Translations under genes and position numbers: made by a program
From: an uncultured Cellvibrionales bacterium
GTDB lineage: Bacteria > Pseudomonadota > Gammaproteobacteria > Pseudomonadales > Cellvibrionaceae
Length of the DNA stretch: 64,000 bases
Assembly: GCA_913020115.1 (NCBI GenBank)
Contig: CAJWBQ010000008.1
Coordinates: forward strand, 1-64,000
Direction: 5' to 3'
The notes under the pieces: generated by a model
The model's input: the letters and a program-made list of their open reading frames with translations, nothing else
Told to the model about the DNA's origin: nothing
Database searches by the model: none
Shown here: positions 9,434-18,260 of the stretch, piece by piece
How positions within the stretch are numbered: the first letter of the stretch is position 1
Layout: the number at the start of each line of letters is the position of its first letter

Positions 9434-12093
9434 TAAACGCCTAAACTCTTACTCACAACCTCATAGACATCTTTCGACAAATCAGGCGCCCGCAAAATAC
9501 GCTGAAGCTGATCTTGCATTAGGGCTTGGCGCGCAGAATTGTACTGCCGCCATTTTGTCAGCGGCGTCAGCAAACGAGACGCTATTTGTGGATTAAGGGC
9601 ATTCAATACAATGATTTGATCGGCCAGAAACTCATACCCTTCACCATTTTCAGCGTGAAAGTTAACCGCGTTGCCCGCACAGAAACCGCCGATAACCGAG
9701 CGCGCTTTATTCGGGTTTTTAATATCAAAAGCTGGATGTTCCATCAAAGCCTTAACCCGCGTCAATGCACCGGGCAAAGTGCAAGTTGCCTGCACGCTCA
9801 ACCACTGGTTTACCACGAGTGATTCCGATTGCCACTTATCGTAGAAATCATCTAGAGCCTTGCGGCGTTGTAAATTAGCCGCCTCATCACGGCTGTTGAC
9901 CAAATTGGCCAGTGCCGCCATAACATCCGTCATGTTATTAGACGCCAGATATTGCTGATAACACTTATCAAGAACGTGAGCATCGCCACTCGACATCAAA
10001 TAGCCTAAAGCAATGTTACACAAACTGCGCGCGGCAATGTCGGCAGCCGTCGGCGCGTAAGGCACACTGTGATCATAAGACTCATAAATACCAATGAATT
10101 CATTTTTGAGTGCTTTGGCTAGGGCACGTTTCACCCCATCACGAGCGTGGTGGATAGCGTCCACGTCAATCTCTGTGGCAATCTCGCTGAGATAAGCTTC
10201 TGTGGGCAAGGTCAACATCAAGGCAACCATTGCCTTGTCGAGACTGCTGTCATTCAACACTGTGCGATAGGCTTCCACCAAGAGTGGATCAACGGCTATG
10301 GGTGCTTGAGCTTTCCAGGCTTGCATGGCGTCGTGAATCACTGCAACACCTAATTGCTGGGCGGCGTTCCACCGGCTGAAACCGTCGCTGTCTGCGCGCA
10401 TAAGCAAGGTTAAGTCTTCACGACTGTAGTTGTACTGTAACTTCACGGGCGCCGACAACGCTCTCAATAGTGAGGGCACCGGACGCTCGGCGACACGTTC
10501 AAAAACAAAGGTTTGTACCGCTTCTGTGATCTCTAAAACGCGATGTGTATTGTCGCTGCTCTCACCGGGAGCTTCGTCTCCGCGCAAATACAAAGGCAGT
10601 TCGCCTGCATCGCCCAATAAGCCCATAGCCACAGGAATATGGAACGGTAACTTATGCTCACTTTCAGGAGTTGGCGGGCAACTTTGGGTCGCTTTTAAAG
10701 TGAAGGTTTGTGCCTCAGCGTCATAGTGACCCTCAACATTTAACACGGGAGTTCCGGCCTGCGAATACCAGCGTCTAAATTGGGTAAGGTCTTTACCTGA
10801 GGCGTCTTCCATTGCCTGAACAAAATCGTCGGTGGTCACCGCTTGCCCATCGTGGCGATCAAAGTATAGGTCAGAACCTGCGCGGAAATTTTTGGGGCCC
10901 AACAAATTGGCAATCATCCGAACCAGCTCGGCGCCTTTTTCATAAATGGTTAGGGTATAAAAATTAGAAATTTCCATATAGGATTCGGGCCGCACAGCGT
11001 GTGCCATCGGACCACCATCTTCAGCAAACTGTGCGGTGCGCAAAAAACTTACGTCTTCAACCCGCTTTACCGTTGGAGAACCCATATAGGCAGAAAACTC
11101 GGCGTCACGATACACCGTAAAGCCCTCTTTCAAGCTTAGCTGAAACCAATCGCGGCAGGTTACGCGGTTGCCGCTCCAGTTGTGAAAATACTCGTGCGCA
11201 ACAATAGCTTCTACTCGCTGATAGGCAGCGTCGGTGCTTATTTCTGGTTTCGCAAGCACACAAGAGGTATTAAAAATATTGAGGCCTTTGTTCTCCATGG
11301 CGCCCATATTGAAATCATCGACAGCCACAATCATGAAAATATCTAGGTCATATTCTCGACCGTATACCTCTTCATCCCAGCGCATAGAATGTTTCAAAGA
11401 AGTCATGGCATGATCAACTTTATCGACATCTTTGCCTTCAACAAAAATGCGCAAGCTAACTTCGCGCCCGGAGGCCGTGAGGAAATTGTCGTCTACGCGC
11501 TCCAGATCACCCGCTACTAAAGCAAAGAGATAAGCGGGTTTTTTGAAGGGGTCATGCCAAGTCGCCCAATGACGGCCGTCGTCACTTTTGCCCGCGTCGA
11601 TGGGGTTACCGTTTGACAAGAGCACTGGAAAGTTGGTCTCGTCAGCCTTGATGGTGGTGACAAACTCACTCATCACATCGGGGCGATCGAGGTAGTAGGT
11701 AATTTTTCGAAAACCTTCAGCCTCACACTGAGTGCAATACATCGTGCGTGAGCGATATAAACCTTCAAGGGAAGTATTTTCTTGGGGTTTTATTCGAGTT
11801 TGGCATTCCAGAATAAAGTTCGCCGGCAACTCACACAAGGTCAGCAATTCATCGGTGAGCGCATAGCAGTCTTTGCTAAGCACTCTGCCGTCAATACGCA
11901 GCTCCATCAACTGCATTTCTAAACCGTTCAACTCGAGTTTCGGGCAAAGCTGCACGCACTCAGGGTTCCGGCGCATATGCAATGTTGACTGTACCGTTGT
12001 ATATTCATTTTGTAGGTCAAAGGTCAGTTCCGTTTTATCAATCAAAAACGGCGGTACTTTGTAGTCTTTCAAGTAGATGGTGCTTGCACCCAT
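9433..12093 (-). CDS. pepN: Aminopeptidase N (M1 family zinc metallopeptidase)
   Basis: Start chosen at ATG 12093, which has AGGGGA 7 bases upstream and gives 886 residues, the usual PepN length; an in-frame extension to 12195 runs into the next gene. The exopeptidase motif GAMENKG and the zinc motif HEYFHNW (HExxH), with the downstream Glu in LKEGFTVYRD, are all present, so the enzyme should be active. PepN removes N-terminal residues from peptides in the cytoplasm and is a main factor in peptide turnover. The C-terminal helical domain (LANLVNSRDEAANLQRRKAL and LTPLTKWRQYNSARQALM) is complete. Neighbours DUF2797 and YeaC upstream match the gene order seen in Pseudomonas. Confidence 0.97.
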   Translation of the reverse strand: MGASTIYLKDYKVPPFLIDKTELTFDLQNEYTTVQSTLHMRRNPECVQLCPKLELNGLEMQLMELRIDGRVLSKDCYALTDELLTLCELPANFILECQTRIKPQENTSLEGLYRSRTMYCTQCEAEGFRKITYYLDRPDVMSEFVTTIKADETNFPVLLSNGNPIDAGKSDDGRHWATWHDPFKKPAYLFALVAGDLERVDDNFLTASGREVSLRIFVEGKDVDKVDHAMTSLKHSMRWDEEVYGREYDLDIFMIVAVDDFNMGAMENKGLNIFNTSCVLAKPEISTDAAYQRVEAIVAHEYFHNWSGNRVTCRDWFQLSLKEGFTVYRDAEFSAYMGSPTVKRVEDVSFLRTAQFAEDGGPMAHAVRPESYMEISNFYTLTIYEKGAELVRMIANLLGPKNFRAGSDLYFDRHDGQAVTTDDFVQAMEDASGKDLTQFRRWYSQAGTPVLNVEGHYDAEAQTFTLKATQSCPPTPESEHKLPFHIPVAMGLLGDAGELPLYLRGDEAPGESSDNTHRVLEITEAVQTFVFERVAERPVPSLLRALSAPVKLQYNYSREDLTLLMRADSDGFSRWNAAQQLGVAVIHDAMQAWKAQAPIAVDPLLVEAYRTVLNDSSLDKAMVALMLTLPTEAYLSEIATEIDVDAIHHARDGVKRALAKALKNEFIGIYESYDHSVPYAPTAADIAARSLCNIALGYLMSSGDAHVLDKCYQQYLASNNMTDVMAALANLVNSRDEAANLQRRKALDDFYDKWQSESLVVNQWLSVQATCTLPGALTRVKALMEHPAFDIKNPNKARSVIGGFCAGNAVNFHAENGEGYEFLADQIIVLNALNPQIASRLLTPLTKWRQYNSARQALMQDQLQRILRAPDLSKDVYEVVSKSLGV

Positions 12094-12122
12094 TACGCAT
12101 TCCCCTAAGGTATTAATTCGTT

Positions 12123-12968
12123 TTACGCGGCTGAAAATTCCAGATCGTAAGCGCTGTACTTGCGAATATTGATCACTCCGGTATCCAAGATCCAATATTG
12201 ACCTTTGATACCCAACAAGGTGCCCTCTACCAAGGGTACTTTATCCAAATTGTGGGTGACGACTTTACTGGGATACTCCAATACCGGATATACCAGCTCT
12301 TGCACCTCTACACCGCTTATATGATGCAGTGCCTGTAAGCCATAACTCTCGACAAAAAATTCTAAATCTTCCTGCGACTGGTCGATCAAGCGATCGGCTA
12401 AAGCCGGTAAATCTACTTTTTCAGCATCGCCTTTTAATAAAGCACGCCAATTGGTCTTGTCCGCTATGTGTTCACGCAAAGCGTCTTCCACAAAACCCGA
12501 ATGCTGCCGTGTTTTCACGCGAAAGATCGGCAGAGCTTGAATTGCCCCCTGATCAACCCAACGAGTAGGTATCTGCGAAATACGAGTGATCCCCACTTTA
12601 GGTGCTGAAGAATTCGACAAGTACACTATATGGTCACTCATACAAAATTCGTCAGCCCACTCAGGTTCTCGACATGTACCTTCGTCGTAATGGCATTTCT
12701 CAGGACTCATGATACAAAGATCACACTGAGCCAACTTGCTAAAACAAGGATAACAAAAGCCCTGACTAAAACTCTTATTGGTTTTACGGCCGCAGTGCTT
12801 GCAGTGAATTTGGCCTGCAAATTTCAACTGTACCTTCTGTCCGACATAAGGATTCAAATGAACGCGATGTTCACCTAAAGGCAGGTAATATTCAATGGGC
12901 GCACTTGCCTCAGCAGGCAAGACCGATTCCATTTTCGCAGTGTTACCGCGCGCTAAAACATCAAGCAT
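12123..12968 (-). CDS. DUF2797 family protein with Cys-rich zinc-like region
   Basis: The 281-residue protein belongs to DUF2797. Its middle part (about 55-115) has many cysteines in pairs: CKHCGR, CYPC, CDLC, then C-H-Y and C-R-E, as expected of one or two zinc sites. Directly after comes HIVYLSNSSAPKVGITR, where VYL...KVGIT resembles the GIY-YIG/T5orf172 nuclease motif, though this is only a pattern likeness. It lies between yeaC (3 bases away) and pepN (29 bases), so the three are one operon. The function is unknown; a nucleic-acid role is a guess from the zinc pairs and the KVGIT motif. Confidence 0.88.
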   Translation of the reverse strand: MLDVLARGNTAKMESVLPAEASAPIEYYLPLGEHRVHLNPYVGQKVQLKFAGQIHCKHCGRKTNKSFSQGFCYPCFSKLAQCDLCIMSPEKCHYDEGTCREPEWADEFCMSDHIVYLSNSSAPKVGITRISQIPTRWVDQGAIQALPIFRVKTRQHSGFVEDALREHIADKTNWRALLKGDAEKVDLPALADRLIDQSQEDLEFFVESYGLQALHHISGVEVQELVYPVLEYPSKVVTHNLDKVPLVEGTLLGIKGQYWILDTGVINIRKYSAYDLEFSAA

Positions 12969-12971
12969 GAT

Positions 12972-13235
12972 CTATTGCCACTTCAAAGTTTTTTCTTCGG
13001 GCTCTGCAAGCTCACCCTCACCGCCGCAATGACTGTGTTTTTTGGGTGGAATGTAGCCGCTGCGTTCGTCTTCTGGCAAATTACTCGCTTCCCAGCTAAT
13101 AACCGCCTGCAGGCACAAACCCCGTTGTTCGCGAGTAATTTTTTTACCGTCTGGCCACTTGCCCAACTCAACAGCTCGCTTTAGTGACTGGTAAGTATCT
13201 GGGTTGACAGATTCCAGCAACTCCTTGAAATCCAA
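12972..13235 (-). CDS. yeaC: YeaC-like DUF1315 protein
   Basis: A small, soluble 87-residue protein with the DUF1315 signature: LLESVNPDTYQSLKRAVELG at the N-terminus and the run WPDGKKITREQRGLCLQAVI, followed by the short tail segment PPKKHSHCG. The start is TTG at 13235, preceded by GGAGAA at 7 bases. Members are widespread in gammaproteobacteria next to DUF2797 and pepN, and have no established function. It is the first gene of the yeaC-DUF2797-pepN-tauE string, 75 bases after the rhomboid gene that lies downstream... of it in sequence order but on the same strand upstream genes end before it only at 13311, so the promoter position is uncertain. Confidence 0.88.
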   Translation of the reverse strand: MDFKELLESVNPDTYQSLKRAVELGKWPDGKKITREQRGLCLQAVISWEASNLPEDERSGYIPPKKHSHCGGEGELAEPEEKTLKWQ

Positions 13236-13310
13236 GAGTATTCTCCAAAAAAAGTAATGTGGTTTTCGCCCATATCAGAGCTCAGCGGGCGATTATAGCA
13301 ATGCTAGAGG

Positions 13311-14174
13311 CTAAGGCCTATCTCGACTTGCAGCAAAAGCTGCCAACATGCCCGCGAGTAAGCCGCCGACGTGAGCTGCATTCGCGACGCTGCCGCCTAT
13401 GAACATATCCACAAAACCAGAAGCGGCCACAAGCAGCCACACTAGCATGAAGATGATCACTCCACTGGGCAGTGCAATCCGCGGGTCGGGCTGTAGCCTA
13501 TTGCGAATCCATAAGTAACCTAAAAGGCCGTAGAGCACGCCGGACATACCCCCAAACAACGACGGTCCCTGCCAAAAATATTGAGTAGAATTAGACGCGA
13601 TGCCTGTGAATAGCACCAAACTCAGGAAGCGTGAGCGCCCCAAAAAACCCTCCAAGCGACGACCAAACTCCCACAGCCACAAACAGTTAAACAAAATATG
13701 GAACAGGCTGAAGTGAAGAAATATAGGAGTAACCAAACGCCAATATTGTCCCTCACTGAATATTTGAGCGACCGTTCCTAGACCAAGCCGATTGCCAACA
13801 ACATGAATATCTTGATAGGTCAGCCAACGCACTAGCGATAAACTAGGATTGAACTCAACCAACAAAGCCCCAAATATCGCGAGCACGAGTAAGCACAATG
13901 TGGCGGGAAAACGACCTGTCTGGGAGACCCAAGAGTTTGAGGAGGCGGGATTATTGTCGGCCGCGCTTTCGCTCACATTAAATTGCACGTCCCCACGACT
14001 CACCCCCTCCACCAGCTCCAAAACCGCGGCAGCATGCCCTCCATGTTGAACCCAAATCACTTGAGCTCCACTCTCTTCGCTGATTCTATGATTCACGCCC
14101 TGCTGATGCAGGTATGCGCTCATTGCGGCCAGGTCCAGGTCGGCCGATAAAGAGGCGGCTTTAACCCAACTCAT
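13311..14174 (-). CDS. Rhomboid-family intramembrane serine protease (GlpG-like)
   Basis: Start chosen at ATG 14174 (GGGAGG 6-7 bases upstream), giving 287 residues; it overlaps the end of the upstream phosphatase gene by 14 bases. A cytoplasmic N-terminal domain of about 85 residues is followed by six or so helices. The catalytic dyad is present: Ser211 in GGMSGVLYG and His268 in NAAHVGGLLAG, with the oxyanion Asn163 in HILFNCLW. The enzyme should cut transmembrane proteins within the inner membrane. A rhomboid gene near nadK and pepN is also found in Pseudomonas. Confidence 0.95.
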   Translation of the reverse strand: MSWVKAASLSADLDLAAMSAYLHQQGVNHRISEESGAQVIWVQHGGHAAAVLELVEGVSRGDVQFNVSESAADNNPASSNSWVSQTGRFPATLCLLVLAIFGALLVEFNPSLSLVRWLTYQDIHVVGNRLGLGTVAQIFSEGQYWRLVTPIFLHFSLFHILFNCLWLWEFGRRLEGFLGRSRFLSLVLFTGIASNSTQYFWQGPSLFGGMSGVLYGLLGYLWIRNRLQPDPRIALPSGVIIFMLVWLLVAASGFVDMFIGGSVANAAHVGGLLAGMLAAFAASRDRP

Positions 14175-15156
14175 TGGGGCCTCCCTCGTGAGGAGCTTCG
14201 TCCACGTGATGCTGATCCACATATACCCAAACAAATTTGTCGGTAGATAAAGTCGCCTCTCCATCCATGCGATAGGCGGCTAAACGACCATATTTAACGG
14301 CACTGTAATCTAAACATGCCACATTTGCGGCCAGAGGTTTAGGCGACTCATTTAGCCAATAGTGACCCACAAACAGTGGTTTTGCGCTTGCACTGTATTG
14401 ACTAATTCTCGAGCGGTCATCCTCGCTTATGGCAAGCTCACCAATTTCATTGGGCAGAGGGTCTGGCTGAAATATCACGTCATTATAGACTTTCGGTTCA
14501 TTGCCCCAAAAACGCGTCCGAAAAAACTGCCGCTCGTAACCGTCTTTGCTTGTCATAGAACCGCCACCAGGCAAGGGCATATCGGTACCACGTGTTAAGC
14601 GGTCCATTAAAATACCTGCAAATGAGAGTTTATCCACTGAGGCGTGAATAAAATCCATATCAACTTGGTTGCTACGATATTGCCGTAAATAACGGCTGAT
14701 AAGATCGTTGTCCCAACAAGCGTGCACCACCCGAAAACTGGGCTTTTCCAAAAAAAGCGGCAAGTCCTTAAACCAAGCTAAATAGGCCTTCCAATCTTCG
14801 GGGTGATTGGCAAACTGCTCTAACGTTTCTGCGATTTGGCGGGTGTGGCGCTCGTCATGCTCGCGCAAATATTCTCGTCCGGAACCTGGGCGTGCCTTGG
14901 TGCAATAGCCAATCGCATTATACTCGTGGTTACCCATGATCATCTCGGCGTGCCCCGCCATCACCATATCGTGCACCAACTGTAGGGCCTCGCGAATACG
15001 TGGGCCGCGATCAAGCACGTCTCCTAAAAAAATCACCTTGCGGCTGGAGTGTTGATACACGCCGCAAACTTTTTGGTAACCCATTCGCTCCAGCAGCCGG
15101 ACCAGTGTCTCTGCACACCCGTGTATGTCGCCAATAATGTCGTATGCGCTAGTCAA
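14161..15156 (-). CDS. PPP-type metallophosphoesterase
   Basis: The 331-residue protein carries all the metal-binding motifs of the phosphoprotein phosphatase/ApaH fold: GDIHG (9-13), GDVLDRG (45-51), GNHE (75-78), a histidine in RVVHACWD (about 147-154) and another in FVGHYWL near 268-274. It could act on phosphoproteins or on nucleotides such as diadenosine tetraphosphate. The length and the insert after GNHE suggest a PrpE/bis(5'-nucleosyl)-tetraphosphatase-like subgroup, not ApaH itself. The start is TTG at 15156, overlapping the nadK stop by 8 bases, so the two are coupled. It is cytoplasmic with two metal ions at the active site by family rule. Confidence 0.92.
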   Translation of the reverse strand: MTSAYDIIGDIHGCAETLVRLLERMGYQKVCGVYQHSSRKVIFLGDVLDRGPRIREALQLVHDMVMAGHAEMIMGNHEYNAIGYCTKARPGSGREYLREHDERHTRQIAETLEQFANHPEDWKAYLAWFKDLPLFLEKPSFRVVHACWDNDLISRYLRQYRSNQVDMDFIHASVDKLSFAGILMDRLTRGTDMPLPGGGSMTSKDGYERQFFRTRFWGNEPKVYNDVIFQPDPLPNEIGELAISEDDRSRISQYSASAKPLFVGHYWLNESPKPLAANVACLDYSAVKYGRLAAYRMDGEATLSTDKFVWVYVDQHHVDEAPHEGGPNELG

Positions 15157-16030
15157 CTAAGTGGCTGCCCCACCCTAATTTTGAACGGCAAATTTCATAA
15201 AAATTATGATTCAAAGGGTGTATTAACTGCAGCTTATGAGGCTTCTTGATGATGTGTACTTCGTCTCCAGGCTGAGTCACCAAATGGGTTTGACCATCAC
15301 AAGTTACGTGGGGGTAGGCTGAGTTGTGCTCACCAATCTTAATTTTTATTTCGCTGCTACCGTCCACCACAATTGGTCGACTGCTCAAGGTATGAGGGTT
15401 AAGCGGCACTAGCACCATAGCATCGAGTTTAGGGTGCATAATTGGGCCGCCGCCGCTTAGGGCATAGGCCGTAGAACCTGTAGGCGTTGAAACAATCATT
15501 CCGTCAGAGCGTTGGCTGTAGACAAACTGGCCATCAATATAGAGTTCAAATTCAATCATTCGAATAAACTTACCGGGGTGAATCACCACGTCGTTAAGCG
15601 CGTCTCCCCCTTCAACTCGAATGCCGTTGCGTATTACATGCATATCGAGTAGAAAACGCGACTCCATGAGGTATTTGCCAGCCAGCACTTCGCCAACCTT
15701 GCTTTCAATTTCGTCAGGCGTGATATCGGTGAGGAAGCCCAAGCGCCCACGGTTAACCCCTAGCAGCGGCACCGAGTGCTTAGCCAAAGCTCTTGCCGCA
15801 CCGAGTAAACTACCATCGCCGCCCACCACAATGACCAAGTCGCAATCTTTGCCCAAGTGCTCTTTGTTACACACCGATAAATCATGATTCGGCAGTAGGC
15901 TGGCGGTCTCTTCTTCTAGAGTTACAGTAAGGCCTTCGCTTAATAGGTACTTAATAAGCCTTTTCATGGAGTAAACAGCACGCTCACTGCCTAAGCGCCC
16001 AATCAGCCCTATTGTGTTAAATTCTGCCAT
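15149..16030 (-). CDS. nadK: NAD kinase
   Basis: Start at ATG 16030 gives 293 residues, the usual length; the reading frame stays open to 16123 but that extension adds no conserved sequence. The kinase motif GGDGSLLGAAR is at 70-80, and NDVVIHPG plus SRQRSDG-like YSQRSDGMIVSTPTGSTAYA mark the NAD site and the TPTGSTAY signature. The enzyme makes NADP from NAD and ATP (or polyphosphate in some members) and is essential in most bacteria. It heads the leftward run nadK - PPP phosphatase - rhomboid, overlapping the second gene. It is divergent from the DUF1853 gene, with 107 bases between starts. Confidence 0.97.
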   Translation of the reverse strand: MAEFNTIGLIGRLGSERAVYSMKRLIKYLLSEGLTVTLEEETASLLPNHDLSVCNKEHLGKDCDLVIVVGGDGSLLGAARALAKHSVPLLGVNRGRLGFLTDITPDEIESKVGEVLAGKYLMESRFLLDMHVIRNGIRVEGGDALNDVVIHPGKFIRMIEFELYIDGQFVYSQRSDGMIVSTPTGSTAYALSGGGPIMHPKLDAMVLVPLNPHTLSSRPIVVDGSSEIKIKIGEHNSAYPHVTCDGQTHLVTQPGDEVHIIKKPHKLQLIHPLNHNFYEICRSKLGWGSHLVD

Positions 16031-16137
16031 TAAATGCCTACTTCGTTTGAGTTGACCGATCATTATAGCGGTAAGTTTCCAGTAAATGGCAGCATTTAAG
16101 CCGATATTATCGCCTAATGACATGTTAAGGTGGCTCT

Positions 16138-17166
16138 ATGTATGCCCCAAAACTCAAGAATCAGGTCGTCCGCGATCTTGCCTGGATGCTGTTCAGCCCT
16201 CCTCTAATTGACCTGCCTCGGGACTCCAAGGTCTGCGTATTATGGCCGGCTAGAGATTTAAACCCCGACGCGCTACGCCTTTGGCTAAGCGAGCTCGACG
16301 CTAATCCGGTGGAGTTAATACGCTACCTTGAAACACTCAAAAGCCCTCGCTTGGGTATATATTTCGAGGGTTTGTGCGGCTTTTTCTTTCGTTTTTTTCC
16401 TGATTTCACCCTCATTGCGCAAAATTTGCAGGTTAATCGCCCTACAGGAGGAAGTGCCAAACAAACTTTGGGCGAATTCGATTTCATTGTCCAACACGGC
16501 TCCCAAACCTTGCATATTGAAACAGCGGTGAAGTTCTATTTGGGAACAAGCGATCAAGATTCGCACACATCAGCTCAATACTGGATAGGCCCCAATGCCA
16601 ATGACCGACTAGACAAAAAAGTGGACCGTCTGCGAAGCCACCAGTTGGCTTTGGGGGAGTGGCCGGAAGGAAAAGCCGAGCTGGCCAAACAGGGGGTAAA
16701 TGGAATTACTGTATGCTTATTGATGACGGGGTATTTGTTCTACCCAATGCCTTCAAGCTCCCCTTCACCCAGCATTGCCCACCCGGAGCACAACAAGGGG
16801 CATTGGTTAACACAGACACAAATTTTAGAGTTATGTGAAAACCCAGATTTCGCTGATCAAGGCTGGCATTTTTTAGACAAGAACCTGTGGTTGAGCCCTG
16901 CAAAACTCAATGGGGACATACTGAACCGCGAACAGCTAGCTGCGGCAATTGAAGAATATTTTTCCAGTGAAAACGCTTTAAGCACAAGCGATATCCACGC
17001 CCAAAAACGGGCAAGATTGGCCCACAACCCTCGCCTTAGCCACCGCCCAATTCTTCTGGCCAGACTCCGCTTATTGGCCGACGGTGTAACTTGGGAGGAA
17101 CGCGCCCGCTATTTCGTTGTGCCAAATTACTGGCCAGCCACCGCCATACCATTACGTAAAACGTAA
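16138..17166 (+). CDS. DUF1853 family protein
   Basis: A 342-residue soluble protein of the DUF1853 family. It opens with VVRDLAWMLFSPPLI, a typical start for the family, and has the conserved stretches RLGIYFEGL-like RLGIYFEGLCGFFFRFFPD (about 71-89) and GEFDFIVQ...HIETAVKFYLG (about 108-135). The acid and lysine pattern E-x-D-F...H-x-E-x-A-x-K is reminiscent of PD-(D/E)XK nuclease folds; this is my inference and has not been tested. The ATG at 16138 follows AAGGTGG. The last 40 bases overlap the convergent cNMP/rhodanese gene. Function unknown. Confidence 0.9.
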   Translation: MYAPKLKNQVVRDLAWMLFSPPLIDLPRDSKVCVLWPARDLNPDALRLWLSELDANPVELIRYLETLKSPRLGIYFEGLCGFFFRFFPDFTLIAQNLQVNRPTGGSAKQTLGEFDFIVQHGSQTLHIETAVKFYLGTSDQDSHTSAQYWIGPNANDRLDKKVDRLRSHQLALGEWPEGKAELAKQGVNGITVCLLMTGYLFYPMPSSSPSPSIAHPEHNKGHWLTQTQILELCENPDFADQGWHFLDKNLWLSPAKLNGDILNREQLAAAIEEYFSSENALSTSDIHAQKRARLAHNPRLSHRPILLARLRLLADGVTWEERARYFVVPNYWPATAIPLRKT

Positions 17167-18242
17167 TCTTGGAAATATAGCACGTTATCTGCACGCGATT
17201 TCTGATTGGGTTTTCCGTCCAGTCCGCCATCCAAGGCAAAGGCCTTAAAACCCTGCTCTGACAACAACCACGCAGCCGCCTTGCTGCGACGACCTGTATC
17301 GCAGTAAATCAAATAACTTCTTTCTGAATTTAGCTGCCGGGTTTTTAAGCGCAAGAGATTCAAGGGAATATTAGCCGAAGAGTCCAGGTGCCCTTCACTG
17401 TATTCAGCGTCAGTTCTGACGTCAATGCAAACGTAGTCTGCGCTATTTTTTTCAAAATCTTCTCGAGTGATGGTCGCCACCTCAGGCTCTTTCAAAAGGT
17501 CGATGAAATCACGTTTACGCAAATGCATCAGCACACCGTTCGAGGTCATTCTAACCGTCGCGTTTCTCACCGCATCATTCACTAAAGCGTCTTCACCAAA
17601 GCAACGCCCCTCTTGAATACTGGCTACGGGCTCTGGTTTTTTTACGCCGTCTGGAGATTGGCTCACCACCGCACGCCCCTCTTTAATGAAATAACAACCA
17701 TCGCCAATTTCACCTTGGCGTAAAATAACTTCCTCGCTTGAAACAAGCAATGGTGTTAACCGAGAAAATATTTTTTGCACGTTGGTAGGAGGTACTTTGT
17801 GAAACAAATTGGATTTAAGCACTGTTGTCATCCAGTGCATATCCTCATCTAAGTCACGTTGGCTACTGATGTCCAACAAAAGGTAATCGGCTATTTGACT
17901 CCAAGTCAGCAAGCGATCCAGCTTTTCACTATTGATTCGCACAATACTGCAATCGCTGGTGGCGCGGGCGGTATACTGCCGGGGAAAATGATGACTGAGC
18001 GGGTTCATACTAGATTGCAGTGACAACTTTTCGACCGAACCTGCTGCATTTACCAGCTCAACCTCTCCGTGTAAAACGTAAACATGTTCTCGCTTGTAGC
18101 ACCCGCGCTCAAAAATTTCATTACCCTTGAATACATACTCCACTTCACAATGGGGCAGCAGCTCGCTCAAGTGAGCGCTGCTCATGGCGTTTACGGGAAT
18201 CAGCGTTTTGGCAATATCGTAATTGAAAGTCTGGGTATCCAT
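17127..18242 (-). CDS. Double cyclic-nucleotide-binding domain plus rhodanese protein
   Basis: This 371-residue protein has two cNMP/CAP effector-like domains (about 15-135 and 145-265) and a C-terminal rhodanese domain (about 272-362). The second cNMP domain has the phosphate-binding type segment EGRCFGEDALVNDAVRNATV. The rhodanese loop is CDTGRRS with the catalytic Cys present, and CIDVRTDAEYSEGHL marks its start. There is no DNA-binding domain, so it is not a CRP-type activator; it may couple a nucleotide or redox signal to sulfur transfer. It is followed, on the same strand upstream, by a D-cysteine desulfhydrase-like gene (18 bases), a hint of a shared sulfur role. Its 3' end overlaps the convergent DUF1853 gene. 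Confidence 0.92.
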   Translation of the reverse strand: MDTQTFNYDIAKTLIPVNAMSSAHLSELLPHCEVEYVFKGNEIFERGCYKREHVYVLHGEVELVNAAGSVEKLSLQSSMNPLSHHFPRQYTARATSDCSIVRINSEKLDRLLTWSQIADYLLLDISSQRDLDEDMHWMTTVLKSNLFHKVPPTNVQKIFSRLTPLLVSSEEVILRQGEIGDGCYFIKEGRAVVSQSPDGVKKPEPVASIQEGRCFGEDALVNDAVRNATVRMTSNGVLMHLRKRDFIDLLKEPEVATITREDFEKNSADYVCIDVRTDAEYSEGHLDSSANIPLNLLRLKTRQLNSERSYLIYCDTGRRSKAAAWLLSEQGFKAFALDGGLDGKPNQKSRADNVLYFQDYVLRNGMAVAGQ

Positions 18243-18260
18243 AGCCGTGTAATAAGTCCT

